Origin: a virus
DNA: 25,929 bases
Direction: 5' to 3' (one strand)
IMG/VR virus record: IMGVR_UViG_3300021957_000261
Span: 1-25,929 of that record
Shown in pieces: positions 1 through 7,086 of the stretch. A program made the translations under genes and the position numbers. Each line of letters begins with the position of its first letter. Position 1 is the first letter of the stretch. Under the pieces are notes generated by a model. It was not told where the DNA came from. It ran no database searches and worked only from the letters and a program-made list of their open reading frames with translations.

Positions 1-219
1 TAGTTGTCTTAAGTATAATTCGCTAACAATAGAGGCCAACGCAGTGTATAAAACACCACGCCATCCATATAGTAATATAAAAGGTACGCAATTTAACCAA
101 AAGGTTATGCACATATTACATTTCATTGGTTTGTCTGGCATCCACTCATACCTTGAGAAGAAGTCTGCGGCCATGTGTCCTAAGCCTGCTGCACCTAATA
201 TACTAATCAGTAATTCCAT
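1..219 (-). CDS. small membrane protein, partial (runs off left edge)
   Basis: An open frame starts with ATG at 219 and stays open for 73 codons to base 1, so the 3' end lies outside the window. The visible protein begins MELLISILGAAGLGHMAADF and has hydrophobic stretches near residues 2-17 and 40-66, suggesting two membrane segments. Between them is a C-x2-C pair in KCNMCITFWLNC, which could bind a metal or form a disulfide. The start lies inside the preceding gene (17-nt overlap with the sigma-like gene), typical of translational coupling, so it is probably the next gene of the same minus-strand operon. I do not recognise the family. Small phage membrane proteins with a CxxC-F-W motif are common, but no function can be assigned. 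A plus-strand frame over the same bases is treated as a shadow. Confidence 0.72.
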   Translation of the reverse strand, partial: MELLISILGAAGLGHMAADFFSRYEWMPDKPMKCNMCITFWLNCVPFILLYGWRGVLYTALASIVSELYLRQL

Positions 220-727
220 TGTCTATTCTTTGTTTTATATAAGCCTTACATTCTTGTACTGCTTGTGAGATTGAGGTTCTTGGTATACCTGTAAGTCTTG
301 CTAACTCTGAGTAGTTAGACTCTTCTAACCACATATTAAATAGAGTAGCTCTAAACCATTGTTCTACGGTATCTGATAACATGTCTTCGAGTATACCTTG
401 GATAGACTCTATGGTAAGATCTGTCTCAAAGTCATACGCTTCATCGATGATACGCTCTGCGGTCTCTGGAAACAACTCATGAACTCTACCACTTTGCCTA
501 TACAGTTTATGGTATGGACTAGTCTTAGATTTGTAAGATCTCCAAATAATACCACTGAGGAATAACATACCTTGACCAGCGTCTACTATTTCTTGTCCAC
601 GTTTATGTGTCATAAACTGTTCAATAGCGTAGTGTGCTAGTTCCTGTCGGGTGTCTTTACCACAGCGGCATATGTTGCCAGACATCTTAACTATCTTGGT
701 ATAGTTTTGTTCTAAGAATTTATTCAA
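203..727 (-). CDS. sigma-factor-like regulator (region 4-type HTH)
   Basis: A 174-aa protein. The C-terminal part, about residues 120-168, contains ESNYSELARLTGIPRTSISQ followed by a basic helix. This is a helix-turn-helix like sigma-70 region 4, with the expected EL-x2-L-x-GIP-x-TSI pattern. The N-terminal half (helical, with GMLFLSGIIWRSYKSKTSPY) is placed like a diverged region 2. Small phage sigma-like proteins with this layout occur in Bacteroidota phages. The likely role is to redirect host RNA polymerase to phage promoters, or to act as an HTH transcription regulator; a small terminase subunit is a less likely alternative. The best start is TTG at 727, which overlaps the end of the upstream gene. 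The first internal ATG (residue 15) would remove the segment MNKFLEQNYTKI, which resembles the start of other small sigma-like proteins. It is near the distal end of the visible operon. Confidence 0.55.
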   Translation of the reverse strand: MNKFLEQNYTKIVKMSGNICRCGKDTRQELAHYAIEQFMTHKRGQEIVDAGQGMLFLSGIIWRSYKSKTSPYHKLYRQSGRVHELFPETAERIIDEAYDFETDLTIESIQGILEDMLSDTVEQWFRATLFNMWLEESNYSELARLTGIPRTSISQAVQECKAYIKQRIDNGITD

Positions 728-1229
728 GTTCTCTTTTCCTTTTTTGTTTTAGGTTCTTCATGTAGAACTCAGCCTCTCGAGTTATTTTAAACTCTTCGAT
801 GTTTCTACAGTTTGCATGGCGCCTTCTTTTGTAAAAGCTCTCATCATGATGACATGCTGTATCGTCTGTGAGTAGATTATGATTTACACAACCTATAATG
901 TACATCCATACCAGTTTAGTTCTCTCGTCCTTGGGTTTAAACCAGGCTATATGTTTTTGTCTTCTCGGTAGTTTACTAGGGTCTCTTAGTCTAAACATCA
1001 TAGTGTGTGAGTAAGGATCTCCAACTTCAAAGCCTTCGAGGTTGTGTCTCAGTAACCATGGCACTAGGCCAACTCCATTCTTATTACAAATAACTGCACA
1101 GTCTTCTTTACTTAGAGTATACCAATCATCGAAACCATAACGCTCACATACTCTCTGAGCAAATGCTAGGAATGTTAATATGCCTTCATCTTTAATGTGA
1201 TCGAATCCACTTGGTATTTTTATGTCCAT
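720..1229 (-). CDS. hypothetical protein, 169 aa
   Basis: An intact frame with an ATG start, 18 nt after the upstream stop, whose end overlaps the sigma-like gene by 8 nt. The protein is mixed alpha/beta in appearance, with several Trp and Cys residues and a strongly basic C-terminus (KNLKQKRKRELE). A His/Cys cluster, CHHDESFYKRRRHANC, lies near residues 126-141 and might bind zinc or nucleic acid. I do not recognise a family. Its place between replication genes and the sigma-like gene suggests a role in DNA metabolism or regulation, but this is guilt by association only. Confidence 0.75.
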   Translation of the reverse strand: MDIKIPSGFDHIKDEGILTFLAFAQRVCERYGFDDWYTLSKEDCAVICNKNGVGLVPWLLRHNLEGFEVGDPYSHTMMFRLRDPSKLPRRQKHIAWFKPKDERTKLVWMYIIGCVNHNLLTDDTACHHDESFYKRRRHANCRNIEEFKITREAEFYMKNLKQKRKRELE

Positions 1230-1247
1230 TTGTATAGTTTAGTTATA

Positions 1248-1577
1248 TTATTTATCTAATTCTTCTAGTCTCATTTGTAATGCAAAGATCTCATGATATA
1301 CCTTTCTAGTTTGTTTCTTTACCTTATTACACCATTCATATTCCTCATAGCCTTCTAAACCCTCTAATAGAGTATCAGCATAGTGTGTTAGTGCATATCT
1401 AATCTGTTCTAATTCTGTAAGTTTGTCTACAACTCCTGTAATAGCCTCTTTGATAGTCATACCATAGCTATAGTAAAACCAATCTTTAGCGTCTCTATGA
1501 TGACAGAATATTTCTGCTTCTAAGATTAGATCTTTGTAAGGATCAAAAAAATCTGCTATGCGTTTCTTCTTTTTCAT
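1248..1577 (-). CDS. hypothetical helical protein, 109 aa
   Basis: An intact frame whose ATG overlaps the TGA stop of the upstream gene as ATGA, a classic coupled start. The sequence begins MKKKKRIADFFDPYKDLILE and is predicted to be almost entirely helical, with Leu/Glu-rich segments at the C-terminus (YHEIFALQMRLEELDK) that could form a short coiled coil. No catalytic motif is visible and the family is not recognised. Tight coupling to both neighbours supports it as a real operon member. Confidence 0.75.
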   Translation of the reverse strand: MKKKKRIADFFDPYKDLILEAEIFCHHRDAKDWFYYSYGMTIKEAITGVVDKLTELEQIRYALTHYADTLLEGLEGYEEYEWCNKVKKQTRKVYHEIFALQMRLEELDK

Positions 1578-1801
1578 TCGTGTATCTGAGTTATGATTGG
1601 AGTTAGTATACGTTTAACAGTACCGCCTCTCTTTATATATTCGATTTTAATTAACCTATCTCTAGCCATATCTCTGAGTAGTCTTTTAACTTGTATGTCC
1701 TGTGAAGTCCACTCTCGAATATGTCTGTCATTAGGATCTGAATCCAGTTGAATCTGGTCTAATACTCTCTGTTTGTAGTGTGTTAGTGTCATTGTTGCCA
1801 T
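1574..1801 (-). CDS. small winged-helix-like protein, 75 aa
   Basis: The first gene downstream (on the minus strand) of the 127-bp palindrome copy A; its ATG at 1801 is only about 8 nt from the palindrome edge. The second half, residues 30-70, has a helix (QVKRLLRDMARDRLIKIEYI) followed by a basic turn, RGGTVKR, and a strand, a pattern like the recognition helix and wing of a small winged-helix DNA-binding domain. The fold assignment is tentative because the protein is short and has no diagnostic motif. Its location suggests that it, or the operon it leads, could be controlled by or act on the adjacent palindrome. The stop overlaps the next start (ATGA). Confidence 0.65.
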   Translation of the reverse strand: MATMTLTHYKQRVLDQIQLDSDPNDRHIREWTSQDIQVKRLLRDMARDRLIKIEYIKRGGTVKRILTPIITQIHE

Positions 1802-1808
1802 TTTTAAA

Positions 1809-1935
1809 AAAGTATAAAAAGTAATAAAATTGTCTCGTTTTAAAAACCCCTAAAATCCTTACGACTGCTTCCCAAATAGAGGTTTAAATATTGGGGGTTT
1901 CTAAAACATATATATTTTATTACTTTCTATACTTT
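1809..1935. repeat. 127-bp imperfect palindrome, copy A
   Basis: Outer arms at 1809-1830 and 1914-1935 (22 nt each) are complementary with one mismatch, and contain AAAGTAATAAAAT versus its complement. Six-nt spacers follow symmetrically (1831-1836 and 1908-1913). Inner arms GTTTTAAAAACCCC (from 1837) and GGGGGTTTCTAAAAC (to 1907) then pair with one or two mismatches. The central ~35 nt could form a further weak stem. No gene overlaps it. The stretch lies between the primase-helicase stop (1987) and the start at 1801. A second copy sits at 15069-15195 in the same orientation. On the minus strand the hairpin is followed by a T-rich run, so it could also slow or end transcription out of the helicase gene. 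A regulator site or replication origin are the main alternatives. Confidence 0.85.
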
Positions 1936-1986
1936 TTTTTACTATTTCAGTAACTTAGTAATCTTTTTTTAATAAAACTGTCTAAC

Positions 1987-4248
1987 TTAACTGTCTAAAT
2001 TTGGCATTGCCATATCAAACATAGCATCTCCGATAACTTGTTGACGAGTTAGACAAAACCAATGAGATCTCTTTTTAGTACCAAAACAACTACGATCTTC
2101 CATCCATCTCACGTGATCAGGACGGTCTAATGCATTAGTTAATTCTTGACCTAATTCCTGTTTCATTACTAATTTTATTTGCTTATTATTAGGGTCGTTT
2201 TTATACTTCCAATTACAGGCTCTTTTAATAGACTTACAATCAAACCAGTATTCATCCTCTTCTGGAAAGGCTTCAAAGAAATCTCCTGCTGCATCCATAA
2301 TAGCCTCATAGGTACTTGATTTATTTAGAGACTTTACAAATTGTTTAAGGTCAGTTTCATACTCGGATGGATTAAAGTAAAGACGGTGTGTTGTGTCTAA
2401 TTGCACTTGGCCTCTCTCATTCAGTTTAGTCTTTAGAGTAGGTACGATGTTTTTAATTAAGTAGTCTACAAAATGTCCCATTTCCTTCTGTATTTGTCCA
2501 TAATAATTTGCCACTTTATTCTTAGGCTCTTGATTTACTTCGACAAACCAAATACGTGAAGCTGATCCACTTACAGGTGCACTATCCCAATCATTTGATG
2601 TAAACATAAACTTACAGTGAATTGGAGACTCATACTTTTTCCCATACTTAGGATTAACCCATTGTGTATCAAATTCAGTAGTCCAATCCTTTAAGTTTGA
2701 CATTACTTCTTTTGGTTGCTTCCAGTTACCTGCCTCTTCAACTACTACTAATTGACTAGCTCCTAAGAAATCAGTAAAGTCAGATTCTAGAGCTTTACAT
2801 GAAACCTTTCTAGTTGCTTGAAGACCAACTAAGTATTTAAAGATAGCGACTACCGCAGACTTACCTTTATCTTCTGGTCCAATAAACCATAAGTTAGGTA
2901 GTTTAGCTTCAGGGTATGCAATTAAGATAGCACAGTACTGAAGTATTAGAGCATATTGATTACCGAAGCCATGACGTAGACCACCCTCGATCGTATCCCA
3001 TTCACCTGGTTGAGCTTTCCATGTGGGACGTGTAAATATATTACGTGTCTTACCATCTATGCCCAGATCGCGTGGAAACTCGTTAGAACAATAATCAGGC
3101 TTATAGCCAAACTTATCATATGATCTTGATGGTATAGCACGCGAACCATAGAATTTCTCAAAGATAGCTTTAGTCCATGGTATTAGATTATCAGTAACTG
3201 AATCCACTTTAAAATATTCAGTACCTACTATTTCATAACGACTAACATCTTCTGGACGCGCTTCAATTTTTTCTACATCAATACCTTCACGTTTATATGA
3301 TTGACGACGTATGTGGAGAGTTTCATCCTCATCTTGTTGTCTGTAGAATTCTCTACGCTCTTCCATAGTAGGTACATATATATGCTCGCCCTGTTTAACA
3401 GTTTGCTCAGCACCCTTTATTGGCCCATTCTCATGTATATGTCGCATCTCTGACTGAAAGTACTCACGTATCTCATCCGCTTGCATACCGCATCGAAGTA
3501 ATTGACATGCCATTGCAAATTGATAGTTATAGTTACCTTCATCATATGCAGGTTGCTTTGACATATAATACTTAAGCACCCAATCTATTTTAAGTCGATT
3601 ATCAGCGGTAGAATAAGTACCAACATAATCAGTTCTTGTAGTTGGTGTTTCTACATATTCCATAACATCTATCTCATGTTTTGCTAACCACTCATCTATT
3701 AGTTTAACAGAGACTCTACCTTTTACTTGAGCTACTTTCTGTACACGATCATGTACATTTGGCTTCTTCTTTACTAATTCATCTTTAGTGTTTACACCCC
3801 ATGGTCCACGAGTAAATCGACCAGGATCTTTACAAGCCACATCGATGTCAGCACCATACTTTAAGAGTCCATCACGTATAGCTTTAAAGTATGCAGTATA
3901 CAGAGAACGCTCTCCGAGATCCTCCTCTAACGCTATAATAAAATGTAATGATTTACTCGCTGAATTAATAACTGCGGAATAAGGTATCTTACTGCGCTTA
4001 ATTAGATCAGCTTGTTCTCTTTGACTATGTGTGTCCATTTCAAATAAGAAGTTACTAAATCTAATAACGTTAATACCTTTACGAGTAGTTCCTTTCTTCA
4101 TAGGATTAATCGACACATACTCTTGTGATTCTGCAATTTTACTTACAGGAAATGTTTTGTTCTCATATCGACTACCCATACAGGTATACTCGCCTGAGTT
4201 GAATAGACAATCTATCCATTCTTTTGTTAATTTAGTTTCTTTATTCAT
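1987..4248 (-). CDS. AEP primase - SF3 helicase fusion (replicative primase-helicase)
   Basis: A 753-aa two-part replication protein. The N-terminal third matches the archaeo-eukaryotic primase (PrimPol) pattern: an acidic E-x-D in FLFEMDTHS (about E70, D72), an S-x-H in SKSLHF (about 100-102), and ADID followed by DPGRFTR (about 133-147, with two Arg for nucleotide binding). The C-terminal half is a superfamily 3 / D5-like helicase: Walker A GPEDKGKS near 457-464, Walker B LVVVEEAG near 500, motif C FMFTSND near 546, and a likely arginine finger in SASRIWF near 563. It should make primers and unwind DNA at the phage origin. Its start overlaps the upstream gene by 8 nt, so the two are coupled. 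In motif I the first acid is Glu rather than Asp. No DNA polymerase is seen nearby, so the phage may use another locus or the host enzyme. Confidence 0.9.
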   Translation of the reverse strand: MNKETKLTKEWIDCLFNSGEYTCMGSRYENKTFPVSKIAESQEYVSINPMKKGTTRKGINVIRFSNFLFEMDTHSQREQADLIKRSKIPYSAVINSASKSLHFIIALEEDLGERSLYTAYFKAIRDGLLKYGADIDVACKDPGRFTRGPWGVNTKDELVKKKPNVHDRVQKVAQVKGRVSVKLIDEWLAKHEIDVMEYVETPTTRTDYVGTYSTADNRLKIDWVLKYYMSKQPAYDEGNYNYQFAMACQLLRCGMQADEIREYFQSEMRHIHENGPIKGAEQTVKQGEHIYVPTMEERREFYRQQDEDETLHIRRQSYKREGIDVEKIEARPEDVSRYEIVGTEYFKVDSVTDNLIPWTKAIFEKFYGSRAIPSRSYDKFGYKPDYCSNEFPRDLGIDGKTRNIFTRPTWKAQPGEWDTIEGGLRHGFGNQYALILQYCAILIAYPEAKLPNLWFIGPEDKGKSAVVAIFKYLVGLQATRKVSCKALESDFTDFLGASQLVVVEEAGNWKQPKEVMSNLKDWTTEFDTQWVNPKYGKKYESPIHCKFMFTSNDWDSAPVSGSASRIWFVEVNQEPKNKVANYYGQIQKEMGHFVDYLIKNIVPTLKTKLNERGQVQLDTTHRLYFNPSEYETDLKQFVKSLNKSSTYEAIMDAAGDFFEAFPEEDEYWFDCKSIKRACNWKYKNDPNNKQIKLVMKQELGQELTNALDRPDHVRWMEDRSCFGTKKRSHWFCLTRQQVIGDAMFDMAMPNLDS

Positions 4249-4573
4249 TTGTGATCATTTGTTTATATGTTGCAACTACTAACTCTATCTCTTCAAATTT
4301 TGTTTTAATGTATTTTGCAAGAGATGAATCATAATCAGTGGTTAGAAGGTCACCTACTAAACTATGTAAATCAGTCATCATTCTTTTTACTGAATCTTTT
4401 TTAATTCCTAAAATATAATCGTCATGTATATCTGGTCGTTTTTCTATAAAATGTAAATTCTCAACTATTTTATCTTCAAAGCTTTGCATATAGAATTTCC
4501 AATACTTTTGGTCTTTTGGACTATAGAGTGCATTGATAACCTCGTTGTCGAAATGTAATGATTTATACTGCAT
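4241..4573 (-). CDS. hypothetical protein, 110 aa
   Basis: An intact frame between the winged-helix gene (2-nt gap) and the primase-helicase (8-nt overlap), all on the minus strand. The protein is mostly helical and charged, with an aromatic N-terminal part (KYWKFYMQSFEDKIVENLHF) and no metal or nucleotide motif. It is not recognised. Its coupling to the primase suggests an accessory replication role such as a loader or modulator, but nothing in the sequence shows this directly. Confidence 0.75.
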   Translation of the reverse strand: MQYKSLHFDNEVINALYSPKDQKYWKFYMQSFEDKIVENLHFIEKRPDIHDDYILGIKKDSVKRMMTDLHSLVGDLLTTDYDSSLAKYIKTKFEEIELVVATYKQMITNE

Positions 4574-4575
4574 GA

Positions 4576-4977
4576 TTATTGGTTTTTAAATTTAGTTAGT
4601 AAATATCCTGGTTCAAACGGTGCTCTCATAATTGCACCAGACTCCATGCCTTTAGAGATAACTCTCTTAACACTCGATGTACTAATACTACATGCTTCTG
4701 CAATTGCATTAACAGATTGTGGCCATGTAGATCTGTGATGCATAAAAAGCAAGACTGCTTTCTCATACTGATTTAGATCTGACTCATAAATGAAGTCTTG
4801 TTCTTCTGAGATTGAATCACCTCGTTTAGGATCAAACTCTTTGACTTCTTTTAGTTTAGGTTCCATCATAGGCTGCATAGCTCTATGTAATTCTGATCTA
4901 AGTCCTTCGATAGAAGCAATAAGATCTTGTTTTGTGGTTACTCCATCTAAGAAGTAATTGATTTCTTGTTCGTTCAT
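4576..4977 (-). CDS. winged-helix DNA-binding protein, first gene of replication operon
   Basis: A 133-aa protein. The C-terminal half (about residues 70-128) reads as a winged helix: NQYEKAVLLFMHHRSTWPQS, then NAIAEACSISTSSVKRVISK as helix-turn-helix, then a wing region GAIMRAPFEPGYLL. This resembles the helix-turn-helix domain used by phage replication initiators and replisome organisers. The N-terminal half is charged and probably a flexible or oligomerisation segment. It is the first gene after a promoter-like site (5018-5049) and directly precedes the primase-helicase unit, consistent with a role in origin binding or operon control. A transcription regulator is the main alternative. Confidence 0.75.
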   Translation of the reverse strand: MNEQEINYFLDGVTTKQDLIASIEGLRSELHRAMQPMMEPKLKEVKEFDPKRGDSISEEQDFIYESDLNQYEKAVLLFMHHRSTWPQSVNAIAEACSISTSSVKRVISKGMESGAIMRAPFEPGYLLTKFKNQ

Positions 4978-4999
4978 AATTTAAAATTGTTTTTATTTT

Positions 5000-5015
5000 G
5001 TAACTTCGTTGTTAC
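5000..5015 (-). other. small stem-loop in leader of the replication operon
   Basis: GTAAC and GTTAC pair as a 5-bp stem around a 6-nt loop in the predicted 5' leader, about 23 nt before the 4977 start codon. It may protect the mRNA end or affect translation. It is short and could be chance. Confidence 0.3.
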
Positions 5016-5017
5016 AT

Positions 5018-5049
5018 CTGTTATACTTTATATATTGACATAGTTTCAA
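5018..5049 (-). promoter_or_regulatory. predicted promoter of the replication operon
   Basis: On the minus strand a T-run leads into TTGAAAC (TTG at 5049-5047), then 21 nt, then TATAACAG (5025-5018). The spacing fits the Bacteroidota TTG...TAnnTTTG layout, though the -7 box is imperfect. The same TTTTTTTGAAAC start and 21-nt spacing recur at the minus-strand small-RNA promoter near 5245. A TGTCAAT motif within the spacer is also found in the plus-island promoters. Confidence 0.5.
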
Positions 5050-5117
5050 AAAAAAGACAGATTTCTAAAAAAAGATTACTTTATGTACTTTTTGTTCTAA
5101 TTATGGTCCTTAGAGTA

Positions 5118-5209
5118 CAAAAAAAGGGGCTGGAAACATGAAATCCAACCCCTTCTAAAATCAATAAAAAATTATATTATGACTACAGTAAGTCCTCACA
5201 AAACCGTAA
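5118..5209 (-). ncRNA. candidate minus-strand small RNA (~90 nt)
   Basis: There is no gene-sized frame between the promoter-like site at 5245-5213 (TTG, 21 nt, TATAATAAG) and the strong minus-strand terminator at 5154-5119. Transcription between them would give an RNA of about 90 nt containing a small GACT/AGTC hairpin and the terminator hairpin. The terminator cannot easily belong to the fibre gene upstream, because that gene has its own terminator at 5391-5360. Function unknown; a short peptide leader cannot be excluded. Confidence 0.45.
5119..5154 (-). terminator. Rho-independent terminator, minus strand
   Basis: On the minus strand AAGGGGTTGG and CCAGCCCCTT form a 10-bp stem (one U-G pair) with an 11-nt loop, followed by seven T. 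On the plus strand the same position is a C-A mismatch, so the hairpin is built for the minus strand. Confidence 0.8.
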
Positions 5210-5212
5210 TCA

Positions 5213-5266
5213 CTTATTATATATCACACTCTTAATTTGTTTCAAAAAAATGTAGATACATATTAG
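5213..5266. promoter_or_regulatory. overlapping divergent promoters sharing TTGTTTCAA
   Basis: The nine bases TTGTTTCAA at 5237-5245 carry a TTG for the plus strand (5237-5239) and, as CAA, a TTG for the minus strand (5245-5243). Rightward, 19 nt later is CATATTAG (5259-5266), like the TATATTAG of the plus-island promoters. Leftward, 21 nt later is TATAATAAG (5221-5213). Each points at a predicted small RNA ending in a terminator. Confidence 0.45.
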
Positions 5267-5355
5267 GTAGTGGCGTTATTATTATGTTTCTATTTTTATT
5301 TTCTTTTAGCCACTACTAAGCCCCTAGTTATTGCCATTTCTAGGGGCTTTCTTTT
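5267..5355 (+). ncRNA. candidate plus-strand structured small RNA (~85 nt)
   Basis: A hairpin with arms GTAGTGGC (5267-5274) and GCCACTAC (5309-5316) closes a T-rich loop, and is followed by a one-nt gap and a perfect terminator hairpin (5318-5349) with a T-run. A promoter-like CATATTAG ends just before the first arm. Two hairpins packed end to end, the second a terminator, is the layout of a free-standing bacterial small RNA. The loop contains an 11-codon frame (MFLFLFSFSHY) without a clear ribosome-binding context, so a leader peptide is possible but less likely. Confidence 0.5.
5318..5355 (+). terminator. Rho-independent terminator, plus strand
   Basis: AAGCCCCTAG and CTAGGGGCTT form a perfect 10-bp stem with a 12-nt loop, followed by TCTTTT on the plus strand. 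No plus-strand protein gene lies upstream, which is the main argument for a plus-strand small RNA here. Confidence 0.85.
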
Positions 5356-5359
5356 GCAT

Positions 5360-5391
5360 AAAAAAGAGGGCCCCCATTTCTGAGAGCCCTC
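5360..5391 (-). terminator. Rho-independent terminator after the fibre genes
   Basis: On the minus strand GAGGGCTCTC and GGGGGCCCTC pair over 10 bp (with U-G pairs) around the loop AGAAAT, followed by six T. It sits about 45 nt past the stop of the 541-aa fibre gene and should end the structural operon. Confidence 0.8.
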
Positions 5392-5436
5392 GGCCTAAAT
5401 AAACTTAATAACAGCGCAGCTATTAGTTTACATCCA

Positions 5437-7062
5437 TTAGTTTATTTTTCTTAAAATAGTTCCATAATTAGTTACTGAACCTGTTGTTGAATCATTGTAA
5501 GCTTGGAAGTAAAAGTATTGTGTTACTGACCAATCAATTGTTTGTACTTCTACAGGATCTCCTGATCTTACTGTTTCATTTCCTGTTTCATTTGGTGTAC
5601 CATATGTATAAACCGCAGTACCTGCAGCAGTGATAAATAGTGTTTTTTGATAGTATGTTACTCCATTACTACTAGACTGTAATCCTGCTTGTTGTTTAGC
5701 AGAAGCATCTCCTACTACTGCTTGACCTACGGTCTGTGATTGTTCACTAAACCAATAAGATTCATAACATGTATTATTAAGAGTATCTCTATTCTCAAAA
5801 GATCTAAATTCTAAGATATCACCATTACCAAATGTATTAGCTGGTATAGTAACTACTGCGTAACAATTATCAGCCTGAGCCGTGTTAGGTACAGTAAATT
5901 GAGGTAGCTCAAAACTAACTATTCCACCACCACCTCCACCGATTGGTGTACCGTTGATGGCTAATTCAGAATTATTAGTTACTGTTACTTCTGATGAAGT
6001 TCCATCAGGTGATAACATTGTAATACCATTACCTCCTAATGCTGCTCCATCTGGTGCAACAATTTTAAGTGCTCTTACGTGTGTTGTATCTGCGGTATCA
6101 GCGGTTACTTGTCTTCCCATTGCAACTGCACCTGCTTGAGCAGCCGATGTTTGTTGTCCGAAAGCTACAGCTCCATCTCCTGATGCTGCTGAAGTTCTAC
6201 CGAATGCTATTGCGTATGTGCTAGTTGCTTCTGCGTATTGTCCAAATGCTGCAGCGGAAGTTTGAGTAGCTTGAGCATCATCTCCATATGCCATTGATTC
6301 TCCACCAGATGCTAAAGCATTTTTACCTATAGCAATAGAGTTAAGTCCACTTGCAGTGGAGTCTTGACCTACAGCTACGGCTCCTTGTGCGCTAGCTTCT
6401 GCTTGATATCCTACCGCAGTACTTAATGATGCAGTTGCATCAGTGTTATTACCTAAGGCTACAGATTGTTCACCTGCAGAATTAGCACTATGTCCTAAGG
6501 CTACACTAGATGTTCCGCCAGCATCGGCAGCACGTCCAACTGCGGTTGATGATAGTGCATTAGATAAAGAATCACGTCCTATAGCTAAAGTACCTGCATT
6601 ACCAGCAGCGGTTGCATTTAATCCAATTGCCATTTCTTCTCCAGATGCTGAACATGTAGCACCGTTACCGATAGCAAGACCTTGAGCTCCTGGTGCTGCA
6701 GCGTCTTTACCTATGGCAATACTTTCTGAATTACTTGCAATTGCATTATCACCTAATGCGATAGAGTTATTTCCTGATGCATTTGCAGCGGTAGTTGTTA
6801 AACTGGCAGCCGATTGCATTGAGTCAGTACCTGTACCACTTTCTAAACCTGCCGAAGCAGATGGTAAACCATTTACTGTTGCTCCTGTAAAATCTACAGT
6901 ACCACTAGAAAACTTAGTTTCTGTGTTACTCATTTCCATATTAGTAGCATTACCAGCACCGTCAGTTATTGCTTTTGCCGTTGCGGTAATGTTACCATTG
7001 TCGTCTGTTTTTAATAGCGCACCGAACGACTGATCTATTTGTGCATTTTGTAATGTTGCCAT
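5437..7062 (-). CDS. YadA-like tail fibre / receptor-binding protein
   Basis: A 541-aa fibre-type protein and the last gene of the structural cluster before a strong terminator. Residues 1-70 form an N-terminal domain (starts MATLQNAQIDQSFGALLKTD) shared in style with the next fibre, likely for attachment to the tail. From the hinge SGTGTDSMQSA (about 74-84) to about residue 320 there are many ~14-residue repeats of the type S-I-A-I/L-G-x-x-A-x-A, the left-handed beta-roll repeat of YadA/Hep_Hag heads, which trimerise. After NGTPIGGGGGG a separate globular C-terminal domain of about 165 residues follows (Cys, Tyr and Trp rich), the best candidate for the receptor-binding tip. No signal peptide or membrane anchor is present, so it is a phage fibre and not a cell-surface autotransporter. 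Confidence 0.8.
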   Translation of the reverse strand: MATLQNAQIDQSFGALLKTDDNGNITATAKAITDGAGNATNMEMSNTETKFSSGTVDFTGATVNGLPSASAGLESGTGTDSMQSAASLTTTAANASGNNSIALGDNAIASNSESIAIGKDAAAPGAQGLAIGNGATCSASGEEMAIGLNATAAGNAGTLAIGRDSLSNALSSTAVGRAADAGGTSSVALGHSANSAGEQSVALGNNTDATASLSTAVGYQAEASAQGAVAVGQDSTASGLNSIAIGKNALASGGESMAYGDDAQATQTSAAAFGQYAEATSTYAIAFGRTSAASGDGAVAFGQQTSAAQAGAVAMGRQVTADTADTTHVRALKIVAPDGAALGGNGITMLSPDGTSSEVTVTNNSELAINGTPIGGGGGGIVSFELPQFTVPNTAQADNCYAVVTIPANTFGNGDILEFRSFENRDTLNNTCYESYWFSEQSQTVGQAVVGDASAKQQAGLQSSSNGVTYYQKTLFITAAGTAVYTYGTPNETGNETVRSGDPVEVQTIDWSVTQYFYFQAYNDSTTGSVTNYGTILRKIN

Positions 7063-7086
7063 ATTGTTATATATTTAATTTTTTTA

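Noticed and set aside
44-268. Plus-strand 74-codon frame at the left end.
   Set aside because: It lies opposite the end of the sigma-like gene and the partial membrane gene, whose coupled start and membrane-like protein are far better supported; its composition looks like a shadow.
1809-1935. Palindrome as a protelomerase (hairpin telomere) site.
   Set aside because: The centre is not a perfect palindrome and no protelomerase-like gene is visible. The idea stays open only if the rest of the genome encodes one.
5284-5319. An 11-codon frame (MFLFLFSFSHY) within the plus-strand small RNA.
   Set aside because: No start context, and it lies in the T-rich loop of a hairpin; more likely a by-product of composition.
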